A DNA stretch of 64,000 bases from Paracoccus spongiarum (GTDB taxonomy: Bacteria > Pseudomonadota > Alphaproteobacteria > Rhodobacterales > Rhodobacteraceae): NCBI RefSeq assembly GCF_030732095.1, contig NZ_JAVAMQ010000008.1:1-64000 (forward strand), written 5' to 3'. Positions 49,082 through 57,760 of this stretch are shown piece after piece; within the stretch, counting starts at the first letter, position 1; every line of letters begins with the position of its first letter. The position numbers were made by a program, and so were the translations under genes. The notes beneath the pieces are model-generated. The model was not told where the DNA came from and searched no databases. It was given only the letters and a program-made list of their open reading frames with translations.

Positions 49082-49714
49082 ATGCCGCGCCCCTACAAAC
49101 TGACCGAAGATGGCCGTGCCGCCCGCGCCGCGCGCAGCACCGAGACGCGCGAGGCCTTGATGGCCGCGGCGCATGCGCTGTTCGGGCAGCACGGCTATGA
49201 CGGGGTGTCGGTGACCGAGATCGCGCGCAAGGCCGGCGTCTCGGCATCGCTGATCAACACCTATTTCGAGGGCAAGGCCGGCCTTGCCTATGCCCTCGTG
49301 GAAAGCCTCAATGACGCGCAGGAGGCCGCAAGCCGCGCCATCGTCGAGGGCGGCGGCCCGCCCCTGCGGCGGTTGCGCGACATGCTGCTGGTCTGGGCGC
49401 GGGGCGACCTGTCGGACCCGCGCATCCTGCAGGTGGTGCAGGGCTATTCCTGGCAATGGTCCGACGAGACCGAGACCCGCAACCGCGCCACCCGCGCGAT
49501 CTTCAAGGGCCTTGTCGCCGATCTCGTCGCCGAGGCGCAGCACAGCGGCGAGATCGCGGCGACGCTGGCCCCCGCAAGGCTGGCGGACGCGATCTTCGGA
49601 CTTTACACATGGAGGACCCGAGATGCGGTCTTTTCGCGCCGCGCGCCCGAAGAGGCGCTGGACCTGCTGTGGCCGCAGATCGAGTCGCTTCTGCAGGCGG
49701 CCCGGCCCGCGTGA
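49082..49714 (+). CDS. TetR-family transcriptional regulator
   Basis: A 210-aa regulator: HTH at about residues 25-65 (ALFGQHGYDGVSVTEIARKA then GVSASLINTYFEGKAGL) and a helical ligand domain. The upstream frame stays open, but the ATG at 49082 fits the family N-terminus. It is likely to control the divergent 70-aa gene and itself through the GAAATTTTC repeats. Ligand unknown. Confidence 0.85.
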   Translation: MPRPYKLTEDGRAARAARSTETREALMAAAHALFGQHGYDGVSVTEIARKAGVSASLINTYFEGKAGLAYALVESLNDAQEAASRAIVEGGGPPLRRLRDMLLVWARGDLSDPRILQVVQGYSWQWSDETETRNRATRAIFKGLVADLVAEAQHSGEIAATLAPARLADAIFGLYTWRTRDAVFSRRAPEEALDLLWPQIESLLQAARPA

Positions 49715-49810
49715 TGGCGCAATCCGCGCCGCGGGTCTTTGCAAAGGGGCCGACGGCCCCGATATAAGGACCATCAGAGGCCGTTCGGCCTCGTCACCGA
49801 AAGGCAGCGC

Positions 49811-49894
49811 ATGACCCGAAACGCCATGCAAAGGCTCAGTTTCTACCTGCTGGTGCTGGTGACGCTGTATGCGTCGCTGGCCGGTGCGGGCTGA
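49811..49894 (+). CDS. Very small hydrophobic peptide ORF (27 aa)
   Basis: MTRNAMQRLSFYLLVLVTLY is followed by seven residues and a stop. It is almost entirely a membrane helix, follows the sequence AAAGGCAGCGC and ends 10 bases before the XpaC-like GTG start, suggesting coupling. Too short to classify; it may be a leader peptide or a chance ORF. Confidence 0.35.
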   Translation: MTRNAMQRLSFYLLVLVTLYASLAGAG

Positions 49895-49904
49895 GGGCGC
49901 GCGG

Positions 49905-50852
49905 GTGGCTGGCAGGTTCCGCGGCCCGCATTCGCCCGGTTCCGACGGCGGCGGCCTTCCGCCGTCGTTGCGGCACCGGCTGGCGACGCGCCCCAAATGG
50001 GTCACCATCGCGGCCTCGCCCTTCCTGATCGCGGCCTTCTTCCAGCCGCCGCTGGGAATGGTCGGCAGCCTTGCCGGTTTCGGGCTGATCGCGACGGCCA
50101 TGTGGCTGACCCGCGAGGGGCTGGCCGCCGAGGCCGCCTATGACCTGCGCCGCGTGGCGCGACGGCCCGCCGTCCCGCGCAAGCTGCTGGGCGGCCTGCT
50201 GGCCGGGCTGGGACTGGGCCTGGGCGCGGCCGAACCCGGCGCGATCGCCGGCGCGGCGGTCATCGGCCTTGCCGGCTTCGCGCTGCACTGGCTGGCCTTC
50301 GGGGCCGATCCGATGCGCGACAAGGGCATCGACGGGGACGGCGGCTTCCAGCAGGACCGCGCGGCGCGGATGATCGACGAGGGCGAGGCGCATCTGGCGC
50401 GCATCCAGCAGGCGATCGGAGGCCTGGGCGACCGCCGCCTCGATGACCGCGTGGCGCGGTTTGCGGGCACGGTGCGCCGGCTGTTCGAGCGCGTCCGCGA
50501 CAATCCCGGCGACCTGTCGGCCACGCGTCGCTATCTGGGCATCTACCTTCAGGGCGCCAGCGAGGCGACCGACAAGTTCGCCAGCCTCTATGCCCGCCAC
50601 GGCGACGCCAAAAGCCGGGCGGCCTACGAGGCGTTCCTTGATGACCTGGAAAAGGATTTCAGCGCGCAGTCCGGCAAGCTCTTGGACGCCGACCGCAGCG
50701 ACCTGAAGATCGAGATCGAGGTGCTGCGCGAACGGCTGGCGCGCGAGGGCGTGCGCCCCGTGGACGGCGGGACGACGCCGCTCAGCGAGGATGCCCGCCG
50801 TCTGGACGAGGTGCTGTCGCCCCGGCAGGGCGTGACCGCCGGGCGTCGCTGA
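49905..50852 (+). CDS. 5-bromo-4-chloroindolyl phosphate hydrolysis (XpaC-like) family membrane protein
   Basis: A protein of about 315 aa with hydrophobic segments in its first 140 residues (for example WVTIAASPFLIAAFFQPPLGMVGSL) followed by a soluble helical region with LARIQQAIGGLGDRR and ATDKFASLYARHGD. The name comes from the Bacillus XpaC phenotype; the real function is unknown. GTG at 49905 is taken as start with GAGGG upstream; an ATG at 49869 would add 12 residues that overlap the 27-aa ORF. Confidence 0.7.
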   Translation: MAGRFRGPHSPGSDGGGLPPSLRHRLATRPKWVTIAASPFLIAAFFQPPLGMVGSLAGFGLIATAMWLTREGLAAEAAYDLRRVARRPAVPRKLLGGLLAGLGLGLGAAEPGAIAGAAVIGLAGFALHWLAFGADPMRDKGIDGDGGFQQDRAARMIDEGEAHLARIQQAIGGLGDRRLDDRVARFAGTVRRLFERVRDNPGDLSATRRYLGIYLQGASEATDKFASLYARHGDAKSRAAYEAFLDDLEKDFSAQSGKLLDADRSDLKIEIEVLRERLAREGVRPVDGGTTPLSEDARRLDEVLSPRQGVTAGRR

Positions 50853-50858
50853 GGCTCG

Positions 50859-51638
50859 ATGCCGCGTTTCGCGCTGAAGATCGAATATGACGGCCGGCCC
50901 TTCGCGGGCTGGCAGGCGCAGGCCGACCAGCCCTCGGTGCAGCAGGCGGTCGAGACCGCCCTGGGCCGGCTGGACCCGGCCTATGCGGCCGGGGCTCGGA
51001 TCGCCGCGGCCGGTCGCACCGATGCCGGGGTCCACGCCAGCGGGCAGGTCGCCCATGCCGATCTGGCGCGCGCCTGGGACCCGTTCCGGCTGGCCGAGGC
51101 GCTGAACTTCCACCTGAAGCCGGCACCGGTCGCGGTGCTGGCCGCGGCGCCGGTGCCGGCGGATTTCCACGCCCGCTTCTCGGCCGTCGAGCGGCGCTAT
51201 CTGTTCCGGCTGGTGGCGCGGCGCGCGCCGCTGACCCATGCGCGCGGACAGGTCTGGCAGGTGCTGAACCCGCTAGACACCGCGGCGATGCGGCAGGCGG
51301 CGGCGCATCTGGTCGGACGGCACGACTTCACCACCTTCCGGTCATCCCTCTGCCAGGCGCAGAGCCCCGTGAAGTCGCTGGACGAGATCACCATCGAGGA
51401 CCTGCCGGTCCCGCATGGCCGGGAATACCGGTTCTCGCTGCGGGCGCGATCCTTCCTGCACAATCAGGTCAGGTCGATCGTCGGCACGCTGGAACGGGTC
51501 GGCGCCGGATCCTGGCCGCCCGAGCGGGTGGCCCTGGCGCTGGCCGCGCGCGACCGCGCCGCCTGCGGGCCGGTCTGCCCGCCGCAGGGGCTGTACCTGA
51601 CGGGCGTGGGCTACCCGGCCGATCCCTTCAGCGCCTGA
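50859..51638 (+). CDS. truA: tRNA pseudouridine synthase A (TruA)
   Basis: A 259-aa enzyme making pseudouridine at positions 38-40 of tRNAs. The catalytic aspartate is in [11 protein letters not shown]; other marks are [13 protein letters not shown] at the start and [18 protein letters not shown]. It lies six bases after the XpaC-like gene and its end overlaps the convergent sugar transferase gene by 28 bases. Confidence 0.95.
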   Translation: MPRFALKIEYDGRPFAGWQAQADQPSVQQAVETALGRLDPAYAAGARIAAAGRTDAGVHASGQVAHADLARAWDPFRLAEALNFHLKPAPVAVLAAAPVPADFHARFSAVERRYLFRLVARRAPLTHARGQVWQVLNPLDTAAMRQAAAHLVGRHDFTTFRSSLCQAQSPVKSLDEITIEDLPVPHGREYRFSLRARSFLHNQVRSIVGTLERVGAGSWPPERVALALAARDRAACGPVCPPQGLYLTGVGYPADPFSA

Positions 51639-52414
51639 CGCGTTCGGCGCAGCGCCGCGACCGCCTGCGCCTTGCGGCGGCGCGGCCGCTCGTCGCGGCG
51701 CGAGACCACGATCTTGACCGTGCTCCACAGGATCCACAGGTCCAGGCTGAGGTCGCGATGGCGCTGGTAGATCAGGTCGATCTTCAGCTTGGCGGGCAGG
51801 CAGCGGCGGTAATAGGCGGCCTCGGTCGCCTCGGCGCTGGTGCAGCGGGCGAGGATACGATCCTCGTGGCGGTGATAGATCAGCGTGGCCAGCCCGGTGA
51901 CGCCGGGACGGCTTTTCAGCACCTGGCCATAGATGGCGGGGAACCGCTCGACATATTCACGCAGGGGCGGGCGCGGTCCGACAAAGCTCATGTCGCCCTT
52001 CAGGATGTTGAAAAGCTGCGGCAATTCGTCGATGCGCGAGCGGCGCAGGAAATGCCCGATGGGCGTGATGCGCCAGTGCTTGTGCGCCCCGGTGGCGCCG
52101 AAATCGCCATCCTGGCGCAGCATGGTGCGGAACTTCAGCTGGGTGAAGGCGCTGCCCGGCGCCCGCATCCGCTGCGCGGAATAGAAGATCGGGCGGCCCT
52201 GGACGACCAGCAGGATCAGCGCCACCACCGCCATCACCAGCGACAGGGGCAGCAGCAACAGCAGCGCAAGGCCGATATCGAACAGCCGCTTGGACAGTGG
52301 CATCGGCTGGATCGTGGCGGACGCGGTCCGGTTGAGAAACCAGGCCAGCTTCGGCGCGGTCAGCGCCGTCAGGCGCTGTGCCGAGGTCTTGTCCCAGTCG
52401 TGGTGGATCGTCAC
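51611..52414 (-). CDS. Bacterial sugar transferase (undecaprenyl-phosphate sugar phosphotransferase type)
   Basis: A 267-aa protein with one hydrophobic segment (about 47-70, [17 protein letters not shown]) after [11 protein letters not shown], then QLKFRTM and [18 protein letters not shown] followed by MSFVGPRPP, which are the PglC/WbaP core motifs. It would load a sugar phosphate on a lipid carrier for polysaccharide synthesis. The first 37 residues precede the core and may be an over-extended start (ATG at codon 38). It stands alone, with no other polysaccharide gene next to it. Confidence 0.85.
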   Translation of the reverse strand: MTIHHDWDKTSAQRLTALTAPKLAWFLNRTASATIQPMPLSKRLFDIGLALLLLLPLSLVMAVVALILLVVQGRPIFYSAQRMRAPGSAFTQLKFRTMLRQDGDFGATGAHKHWRITPIGHFLRRSRIDELPQLFNILKGDMSFVGPRPPLREYVERFPAIYGQVLKSRPGVTGLATLIYHRHEDRILARCTSAEATEAAYYRRCLPAKLKIDLIYQRHRDLSLDLWILWSTVKIVVSRRDERPRRRKAQAVAALRRTRQALKGSAG

Positions 52415-52569
52415 GATGCCGTCCGATAGGTTTGTTGATGCGTCGTTTTTCGCGGTAGCACATCATTCCGGGCAAGAAAACCGCGCCTCGGCGATCGGGC
52501 GCAAACACTTGCGTGGGCATGGCAGTTCGGCCACTGTATCGGCGGAAATCGACCCAAGGCGGCGAAGAC

Positions 52570-53031
52570 ATGCGCAAATTCCTGGTGCTGCTGGACGACA
52601 GCCGCGAATGCCTGAACGCCATGCGCTTTGCCGCGATGCGGGCGGCCAGCACGGGCGGCGGCGTGGTCATCCTGTCGGTGATTCCGGCCGACGACATCCA
52701 GCACGGCTTCGGCTTCGGCGTGGCCGACGTGATGCGCGCCGAGGCGCAGGAACGCATCGAGGCGCATTTCGAGGTCTTCGCCAAATGGATGAGGACCCGC
52801 CCCAAGGTCGAGCCGGAACTGGTCATCCGCGAAGGCGACCCGGCCGAGGAGCTGATCGCCCAGATCGCCGAGGACCCCGAGATCGGCGTCGTCGTGCTGG
52901 GGCTGGACAGCGACAAGTCGGGCCAGAACCCGGTCCTGACGCGGCTGCTGCGCGAGGCGGCGACGCTGGCCTGCCCGATCACCATCGTGCCGGGCGACAT
53001 CCCGAAGGAACGGCTGGAGGCGATCACCTGA
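52570..53031 (+). CDS. Universal stress protein family
   Basis: A 153-aa UspA-fold protein: KFLVLLDDSRECLNAMRFA at the start, a nucleotide-binding-like GDPAEELIAQIAEDPEIGVVVLG stretch and CPITIVPG at the end. The ATP-binding G-2X-G-9X-G pattern is not clear, so it may be a non-ATP-binding member. The ATG at 52570 removes an unrelated 19-residue upstream extension. Confidence 0.8.
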   Translation: MRKFLVLLDDSRECLNAMRFAAMRAASTGGGVVILSVIPADDIQHGFGFGVADVMRAEAQERIEAHFEVFAKWMRTRPKVEPELVIREGDPAEELIAQIAEDPEIGVVVLGLDSDKSGQNPVLTRLLREAATLACPITIVPGDIPKERLEAIT

Positions 53032-53046
53032 CCGGCCGCCGCGCGG

Positions 53047-53082
53047 GCCGCCGCGCGGGCCGGGCCACGACCGCGCGGCGGC
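53047..53082. repeat. 12-bp inverted repeat after the universal stress gene
   Basis: GCCGCCGCGCGG and CCGCGCGGCGGC pair exactly around a 12-base loop, and the left arm lies in a tandem GC repeat. With only TT following it is at best a weak terminator. Confidence 0.4.
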
Positions 53083-53132
53083 TTGACCCGACGGCCCGCG
53101 ATGGCCATATGCAGGACAAAGGAGCGCCCGCC

Positions 53133-53693
53133 ATGTTCATCCAGACCGAGACCACGCCGAACCCCGCCACGCTGAAATTCCTGCCGGGCGAGACCGTCCT
53201 GGGCAGCGGCACGGCCGACTTCCCGACCGCCGGCGACGCCGCGGCCTCGCCGCTGGCCCGGCGCATCTTCGCCATCGAGGGGGTTGGGGGGGTGTTTCTC
53301 GGACGCGACTTCGTCACCGTTACCAAGGCGGACGACCAGCCCTGGGATCACCTGAAGCCATCGGTGCTGGGCGCGATCATGGAGCATTTCCAGTCGGGCG
53401 CCCCGGCCATCGAGGGCGATGCCCCGGCCGGCGCCGGCCATGCCGACCACAGCGGGCCGGATGCCGAGATCGTCGTGCAGATCAAGGAGCTGCTGGACAC
53501 GCGCGTGCGCCCGGCGGTCGCGCAGGACGGCGGCGACATCACCTTCCACGGCTTCGACCGCGGCGTGGTCTACCTGCACATGCAGGGCGCCTGCGCGGGC
53601 TGCCCGTCCTCGACCCTGACCCTCAAGATGGGGATCGAGAACCTGCTGCGCCACTATATCCCGGAGGTGATCGAGGTTCGCCCCGTTGCCTGA
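53133..53693 (+). CDS. NifU-family Fe-S cluster carrier (NfuA-like)
   Basis: A 186-aa protein with an N-terminal NfuN-type domain (MFIQTETTPNPATLKFLPG) and a C-terminal NifU-like domain with the cluster-binding pair in CAGCPSSTLTLKMGIENLL. It would carry a [4Fe-4S] cluster to client enzymes. A GGAG site precedes the ATG. The tsaB gene begins inside its last codons. Confidence 0.92.
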   Translation: MFIQTETTPNPATLKFLPGETVLGSGTADFPTAGDAAASPLARRIFAIEGVGGVFLGRDFVTVTKADDQPWDHLKPSVLGAIMEHFQSGAPAIEGDAPAGAGHADHSGPDAEIVVQIKELLDTRVRPAVAQDGGDITFHGFDRGVVYLHMQGACAGCPSSTLTLKMGIENLLRHYIPEVIEVRPVA

Positions 53694-54303
53694 GCCACTG
53701 GTCCTGGGCTTCGACACATCGGCCGCGCATTGCGCGGCCGCTTTGCTGTCGGGCGAGCGGCTGCTGGACAGCCGTCACGAGGCGATGGAGCGCGGCCAGG
53801 CCGAACGGCTGTTTCCCCTGCTTCACGAATTGCTGGACGCGGCCGGGCTTGGCTGGCACGCGCTGGCCGCCATCGGCGTCGGCATCGGTCCCGGCAACTT
53901 CACCGGCATCCGTGTGGCGGTGGCGGCGGCGCGCGGGCTGTCGCTGGCGCTGGGCATCCCGGCAATCGGGATCAGCGCCACCGAAGCGGCGGCCCTCGGG
54001 CTGCCCAGGCCGTGCCGGGTGGTGCTGCCCGCGCGGCGCGATCAGGTGATCTGGCAGGATTTCGGCGCCGCGCCGGATGCCGATGTCGCGCTGGGGGCCG
54101 GGGGGGGCCGTCCGCAGCAAGCTGCGGCCGGCGCGCTGCCGCCCGGCCCCGCGCCGGCTGCGCCGCCCCTTCCCGTGGCCGAGGCCATCGCCCGGCTGGC
54201 GATGGCGCGGCGGCACCTGCCCTGCCCCCGGCCGGCGCCGCTGTATCTGCGCCCGGCCGACGCCGCCCCGGCGCCCGAGCCGGCGCCGGTGCTGCTGCCG
54301 TGA
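53686..54303 (+). CDS. tsaB: tRNA threonylcarbamoyladenosine biosynthesis protein TsaB
   Basis: A 205-aa ASKHA-fold partner of TsaD. LGFDTSAAHCAAAL and GQAERLFPLLHELL, then the GIGPGNFTGIRVAVAAARGLS block, identify TsaB. It starts at a TTG overlapping the nfuA-like stop by eight bases. The later third is Ala/Pro-rich. The rimI gene overlaps its end by four bases, a common arrangement. Confidence 0.9.
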   Translation: MPEPLVLGFDTSAAHCAAALLSGERLLDSRHEAMERGQAERLFPLLHELLDAAGLGWHALAAIGVGIGPGNFTGIRVAVAAARGLSLALGIPAIGISATEAAALGLPRPCRVVLPARRDQVIWQDFGAAPDADVALGAGGGRPQQAAAGALPPGPAPAAPPLPVAEAIARLAMARRHLPCPRPAPLYLRPADAAPAPEPAPVLLP

Positions 54304-54701
54304 CGCCCGACCAGCTTGCGGGCCTGCACCGGCGCTGCTTCACCGACCGGCCCCGGCCCTGGTCGGCCGCGGAGATCGCGGCGATGCTGGCGCTGCCGGG
54401 CGTCTTCCTGCACCACCGCACCGGCGGCTTCCTGATCGGCCGGGCCATCGCCGAAGAGGCCGAGCTGCTGACCCTGGCGGTCGCCCCGGATGCCCGCCGG
54501 GCGGGGCTGGGCCGACAGCTGACCGAGGCGTTTGCCGCCACGTCACGCGCCCGCGCTGCCCGCGCCGCATTCCTGGAGGTCGCCTGCGACAATGCCCCGG
54601 CGCTGGCGCTGTATGCCGGCCTCGGCTGGCGCGAGGCGGGGCTGCGGCGGGACTATTTCGGTCCGGGGCACGACGCCAGGGTGCTGCGCCTTGCGCTTTG
54701 A
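54300..54701 (+). CDS. rimI: Ribosomal protein S18-alanine N-acetyltransferase-like (RimI) GNAT protein
   Basis: A 133-aa GNAT: acetyl-CoA binding in DARRAGLGRQLTEAF, and the late ALYAGLGWREAGLRRDYF typical of RimI. Start is GTG overlapping the tsaB stop (GTGA). Coupling of tsaB with rimI is a known association. Confidence 0.85.
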   Translation: MTPDQLAGLHRRCFTDRPRPWSAAEIAAMLALPGVFLHHRTGGFLIGRAIAEEAELLTLAVAPDARRAGLGRQLTEAFAATSRARAARAAFLEVACDNAPALALYAGLGWREAGLRRDYFGPGHDARVLRLAL

Positions 54702-54718
54702 AATCACGCAGAAGACGG

Positions 54719-54747
54719 TTGACCGCTTTCCGGCGTTGCGCCCTAAT
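54719..54747 (+). promoter_or_regulatory. Candidate promoter of the nucleoside transport operon
   Basis: TTGACC, a 17-base spacer and CCTAAT lie 55 bases upstream of the BMP-family start. The -35 box is close to consensus; the -10 is fair. Confidence 0.45.
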
Positions 54748-54801
54748 CGGGCCATCATGCGGGCGGCCTGAATCGTCCGCGCCAACAGGATGAGGCTGAC
54801 C

Positions 54802-55791
54802 ATGGGTGTGATGACGAGATTGCTGGCCGGGGGCGCGCTGGCGGCGCTGGCCTCCGGCGCGGCGCTGGCCGACCCGGCACTGATCTACGATCTGGGCGGC
54901 AAGTTCGACAAGTCCTTCAACGAGGCGGCCTATGCCGGCGCGCAGCGTTGGGTCGAGGAGACCGGCGGCGCCTACAAGGAACTGGAGATGCAGTCCGAGG
55001 CGCAGCGCGAACAGGCCCTGCGCCGGCTGGCCGAGACCGGCGCCAACCCCATCGTGATGACCGGCTTTGCCTTCGGCGACGTCCTGAACAAGGTCGCCCC
55101 CGATTACCCGGACACGAAATTCGCGATCATCGACATGGTGGTGGACCAGCCCAACGTCCAGTCGGTCGTCTTCACCGAGGAACAGGGCAGCTATCTGGCC
55201 GGGGTGATGGCCGCGATGGCCTCGCAGAGCGGCACGGTCGGCTTCATCGGCGGCATGGACATTCCGCTGATCCACAAGTTCGAATGCGGCTATGCGCAGG
55301 GCTTCAAGGCGGTCAAGCCGGACGGCAAGCTGCTGATCAATTATACCGGCACCACGCCCGCGGCATGGAACGACCCGGTGAAGGGCGGCGAGCTTGCCAA
55401 GGCGCAGAAATCGCAGGGCGCCGACGTGATCTATGCCGCCGCCGGCGGCACCGGCATCGGCGTGCTGCAGGCGGCGGCCGACGAGGGCATCCTGTCGATC
55501 GGCGTGGACAGCAACCAGAACCACCTGCATCCGGGCAAGGTGCTGACCTCGATGGTCAAGCGGGTGGACAATGCCGTCTTCGACGCCTTCACGGCCGGCA
55601 CCGACCTGGCACCGGGCGTCACCGTGATGGACCTTGCCGCCGGCGGCGTGGGCGTCGCGATCGACGACAACAACAAGGATCTGGTGACGGCCGAGATGCA
55701 GGCCGCAGTCGACGACGCGGCAGCCAAGATCGCCTCGGGCGAGATCAAGGTGCACGACTACGCGACCGACAGCACCTGCCCGGTCCAGTAG
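54802..55791 (+). CDS. BMP-family nucleoside-binding protein (ABC transporter)
   Basis: A 329-aa periplasmic binding protein with a signal peptide (to about ALA DPAL), no lipobox cysteine seen, and the BMP-family IYDLGGKFDKSFNEAAYAGA start followed by GFIGGMDIPLIHKFECGYAQG. Such proteins bind purine nucleosides. The ATG at 54802 has an AGGATGAGG site; an ATG at 54790 would add four residues. It heads the operon that ends with purine nucleoside phosphorylase. Confidence 0.88.
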   Translation: MGVMTRLLAGGALAALASGAALADPALIYDLGGKFDKSFNEAAYAGAQRWVEETGGAYKELEMQSEAQREQALRRLAETGANPIVMTGFAFGDVLNKVAPDYPDTKFAIIDMVVDQPNVQSVVFTEEQGSYLAGVMAAMASQSGTVGFIGGMDIPLIHKFECGYAQGFKAVKPDGKLLINYTGTTPAAWNDPVKGGELAKAQKSQGADVIYAAAGGTGIGVLQAAADEGILSIGVDSNQNHLHPGKVLTSMVKRVDNAVFDAFTAGTDLAPGVTVMDLAAGGVGVAIDDNNKDLVTAEMQAAVDDAAAKIASGEIKVHDYATDSTCPVQ

Positions 55792-55793
55792 GC

Positions 55794-57443
55794 ATGGCCG
55801 GCGCCAGCGAACCGGCGGGGGGGCGGCCTGACGGGGCCGCCCCCCCTGCGATCGAGTTGCGCGGGATCTCGAAGGCCTTCGGGCCGGTCCAGGCCAACCG
55901 CAACATCGACCTGGCCGTGCCGCGGGGCACGATCCACGGCATCATCGGCGAGAATGGCGCGGGCAAGTCCACGCTGATGTCGATCCTCTACGGATTCTAC
56001 AAGCCCGACAGCGGCGAGATTCTGGTGAACGGCCAGCCCATTACCATTTCCGACAGCCAGACCGCGATCCGCGCCGGCATCGGCATGGTCTTTCAGCATT
56101 TCAAGCTGGTGCAGAACTTCACCGTGCTGGAGAACGTCATCCTCGGCGCCGAGGACGGGCGGCTGCTGCGTCCCTCGCTGGCCAAGGCGCGCGGGGTGCT
56201 GAAGCAACTGGCCGCCGAATACCAGTTGAACGTCGACCCCGACGAAACCATCGAGGAATTGTCGGTCGGCCACCAGCAGCGCGTGGAAATCCTCAAGGCG
56301 CTGTACCGGCAGGCGGATATCCTGATCCTCGACGAGCCGACCGGCGTGCTGACCCCGGCCGAGGCCGATCACCTGTTCCGCATCCTCGAAGGGCTGCGCG
56401 ACGAGGGCAAGACGATCATCCTGATCACCCACAAGCTGCGCGAGATCATGGAGATCACCGACAATGTCAGCGTGATGCGGCGCGGCGAGATGGTCGCCTC
56501 GGTCCGCACCGCCGAGACCAGCCCCGAGGAGCTGGCCGAACTGATGGTGGGCCGCAAGGTGCTGCTGAATGTCGACAAGGCCCCTGCCCGGCCCGGCGCG
56601 CCCGTCCTCGAGGTGCGCGACCTGCGGCTGGTCGATGCCGACGGGGTCGAACGGCTGCGCGGCATCGGCTTTGACATCCGCGCGGGCGAGATCCTGGGCA
56701 TCGCCGGGGTCAGCGGCAATGGCCAGACGCAATTGCTGGAACTGCTGGGCGGCTACCCCGAAAAGGGCAGCAGGGTCAGCGGCAGCATCCGCGTGCACGG
56801 GCAGGAGCTTGACCTGACCGGCACACGCTCCGACGCCGCCACCCGGCGCGCGCGGGGGATCGGCCATGTCCCCGAGGATCGGCAGGTCGAGGGGCTGATC
56901 ATGGATTTCGCGGCCTGGGAGAATGTCGCCTTCGGCTATCACCACGCCCCCAAATACAATCGCGGCTGGCTGATGGACAACGACGCGATCCGCAAGGATG
57001 CCGAGGGCAAGATCGCCCGCTTCGACGTTCGGCCGCCGAATTGTCACCTTGCCGCGCGCAATTTTTCCGGCGGCAACCAGCAGAAGATTGTCGTCGCCCG
57101 CGAGATCGAGCGCAATCCCGACCTGCTGCTGATCGGCCAGCCGACCCGCGGAGTCGATATCGGCGCCATCGAGTTCATCCACAAGCGCATCGTCGAGTTG
57201 CGCGATGCCGGCAAGGCGGTGCTGCTGGTCAGCGTCGAACTGGACGAGATCCTGTCGCTGTCGGACCGCATCGCGGTGATGTTCGATGGTCGGATCATGG
57301 GTGAACGCCTTCCCGGCCAGACCACGACCGGAGAGCTTGGCCTGCTGATGGCGGGCATCACCGACACCGCGCATGTGCCTGACGACGCGGGGATTCCGCC
57401 CGGAACGCCACCCCATGCCGAGGCGGCAGGGGACACGGCATGA
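55794..57443 (+). CDS. ABC transporter ATP-binding protein, two NBD halves (nucleoside-type)
   Basis: A 549-aa double ATPase. First half: GENGAGKST Walker A, LSVGHQQRVEI signature and ILILDEPTGVLTPAEAD. Second half: degenerate Walker A GVSGNGQTQ, signature FSGGNQQKIV and a QPTRGVD Walker B. The same layout occurs in YufO-type nucleoside transporters. It starts three bases after the binding-protein gene ends and overlaps the next gene by four bases. Confidence 0.92.
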   Translation: MAGASEPAGGRPDGAAPPAIELRGISKAFGPVQANRNIDLAVPRGTIHGIIGENGAGKSTLMSILYGFYKPDSGEILVNGQPITISDSQTAIRAGIGMVFQHFKLVQNFTVLENVILGAEDGRLLRPSLAKARGVLKQLAAEYQLNVDPDETIEELSVGHQQRVEILKALYRQADILILDEPTGVLTPAEADHLFRILEGLRDEGKTIILITHKLREIMEITDNVSVMRRGEMVASVRTAETSPEELAELMVGRKVLLNVDKAPARPGAPVLEVRDLRLVDADGVERLRGIGFDIRAGEILGIAGVSGNGQTQLLELLGGYPEKGSRVSGSIRVHGQELDLTGTRSDAATRRARGIGHVPEDRQVEGLIMDFAAWENVAFGYHHAPKYNRGWLMDNDAIRKDAEGKIARFDVRPPNCHLAARNFSGGNQQKIVVAREIERNPDLLLIGQPTRGVDIGAIEFIHKRIVELRDAGKAVLLVSVELDEILSLSDRIAVMFDGRIMGERLPGQTTTGELGLLMAGITDTAHVPDDAGIPPGTPPHAEAAGDTA

Positions 57444-57760
57444 AAGCGTTCCGGCACCTCGCCATCGCGGCGGATGCGGGCCTGGACTGGCAGGGGCAGG
57501 TCGCCATCGGCTTTGCGACGCTGGCCGATCGCAGCCGCTGCTTCGGCGAGGCGCGAAACGGCACACCGCGATCCGAGGACATCCTTGTGGTGCGCGGCTA
57601 TCAGGGCGGCAACGGCGTCATCCCGCGGGCCCGCACACCGGGGCGGATCGCCGGGACGGGCGATCCGCTGGGTCTCGAGCAGATTGCCGATGCGGGCGCG
57701 TTTCTTGACCTTTGCCACCGGATGGGCGGCGCGCCCGGCGCAACAGGAAGGGCCGGCTGA
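57440..57760 (+). CDS. Unknown 106-aa protein inside the nucleoside transport operon
   Basis: The ATG at 57440 overlaps the ATPase stop (ATGA), and its own stop overlaps the permease ATG (TGATG), so it is translated within the operon. The sequence has no recognised domain: it begins KAFRHLAIAADAGLDWQGQV, has SEDILVVRGYQGGNGVI and ends with LEQIADAGAFLDLC. No signal peptide or membrane segment. It may be a regulator or small enzyme; nothing in the sequence decides. Confidence 0.6.
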   Translation: MKAFRHLAIAADAGLDWQGQVAIGFATLADRSRCFGEARNGTPRSEDILVVRGYQGGNGVIPRARTPGRIAGTGDPLGLEQIADAGAFLDLCHRMGGAPGATGRAG

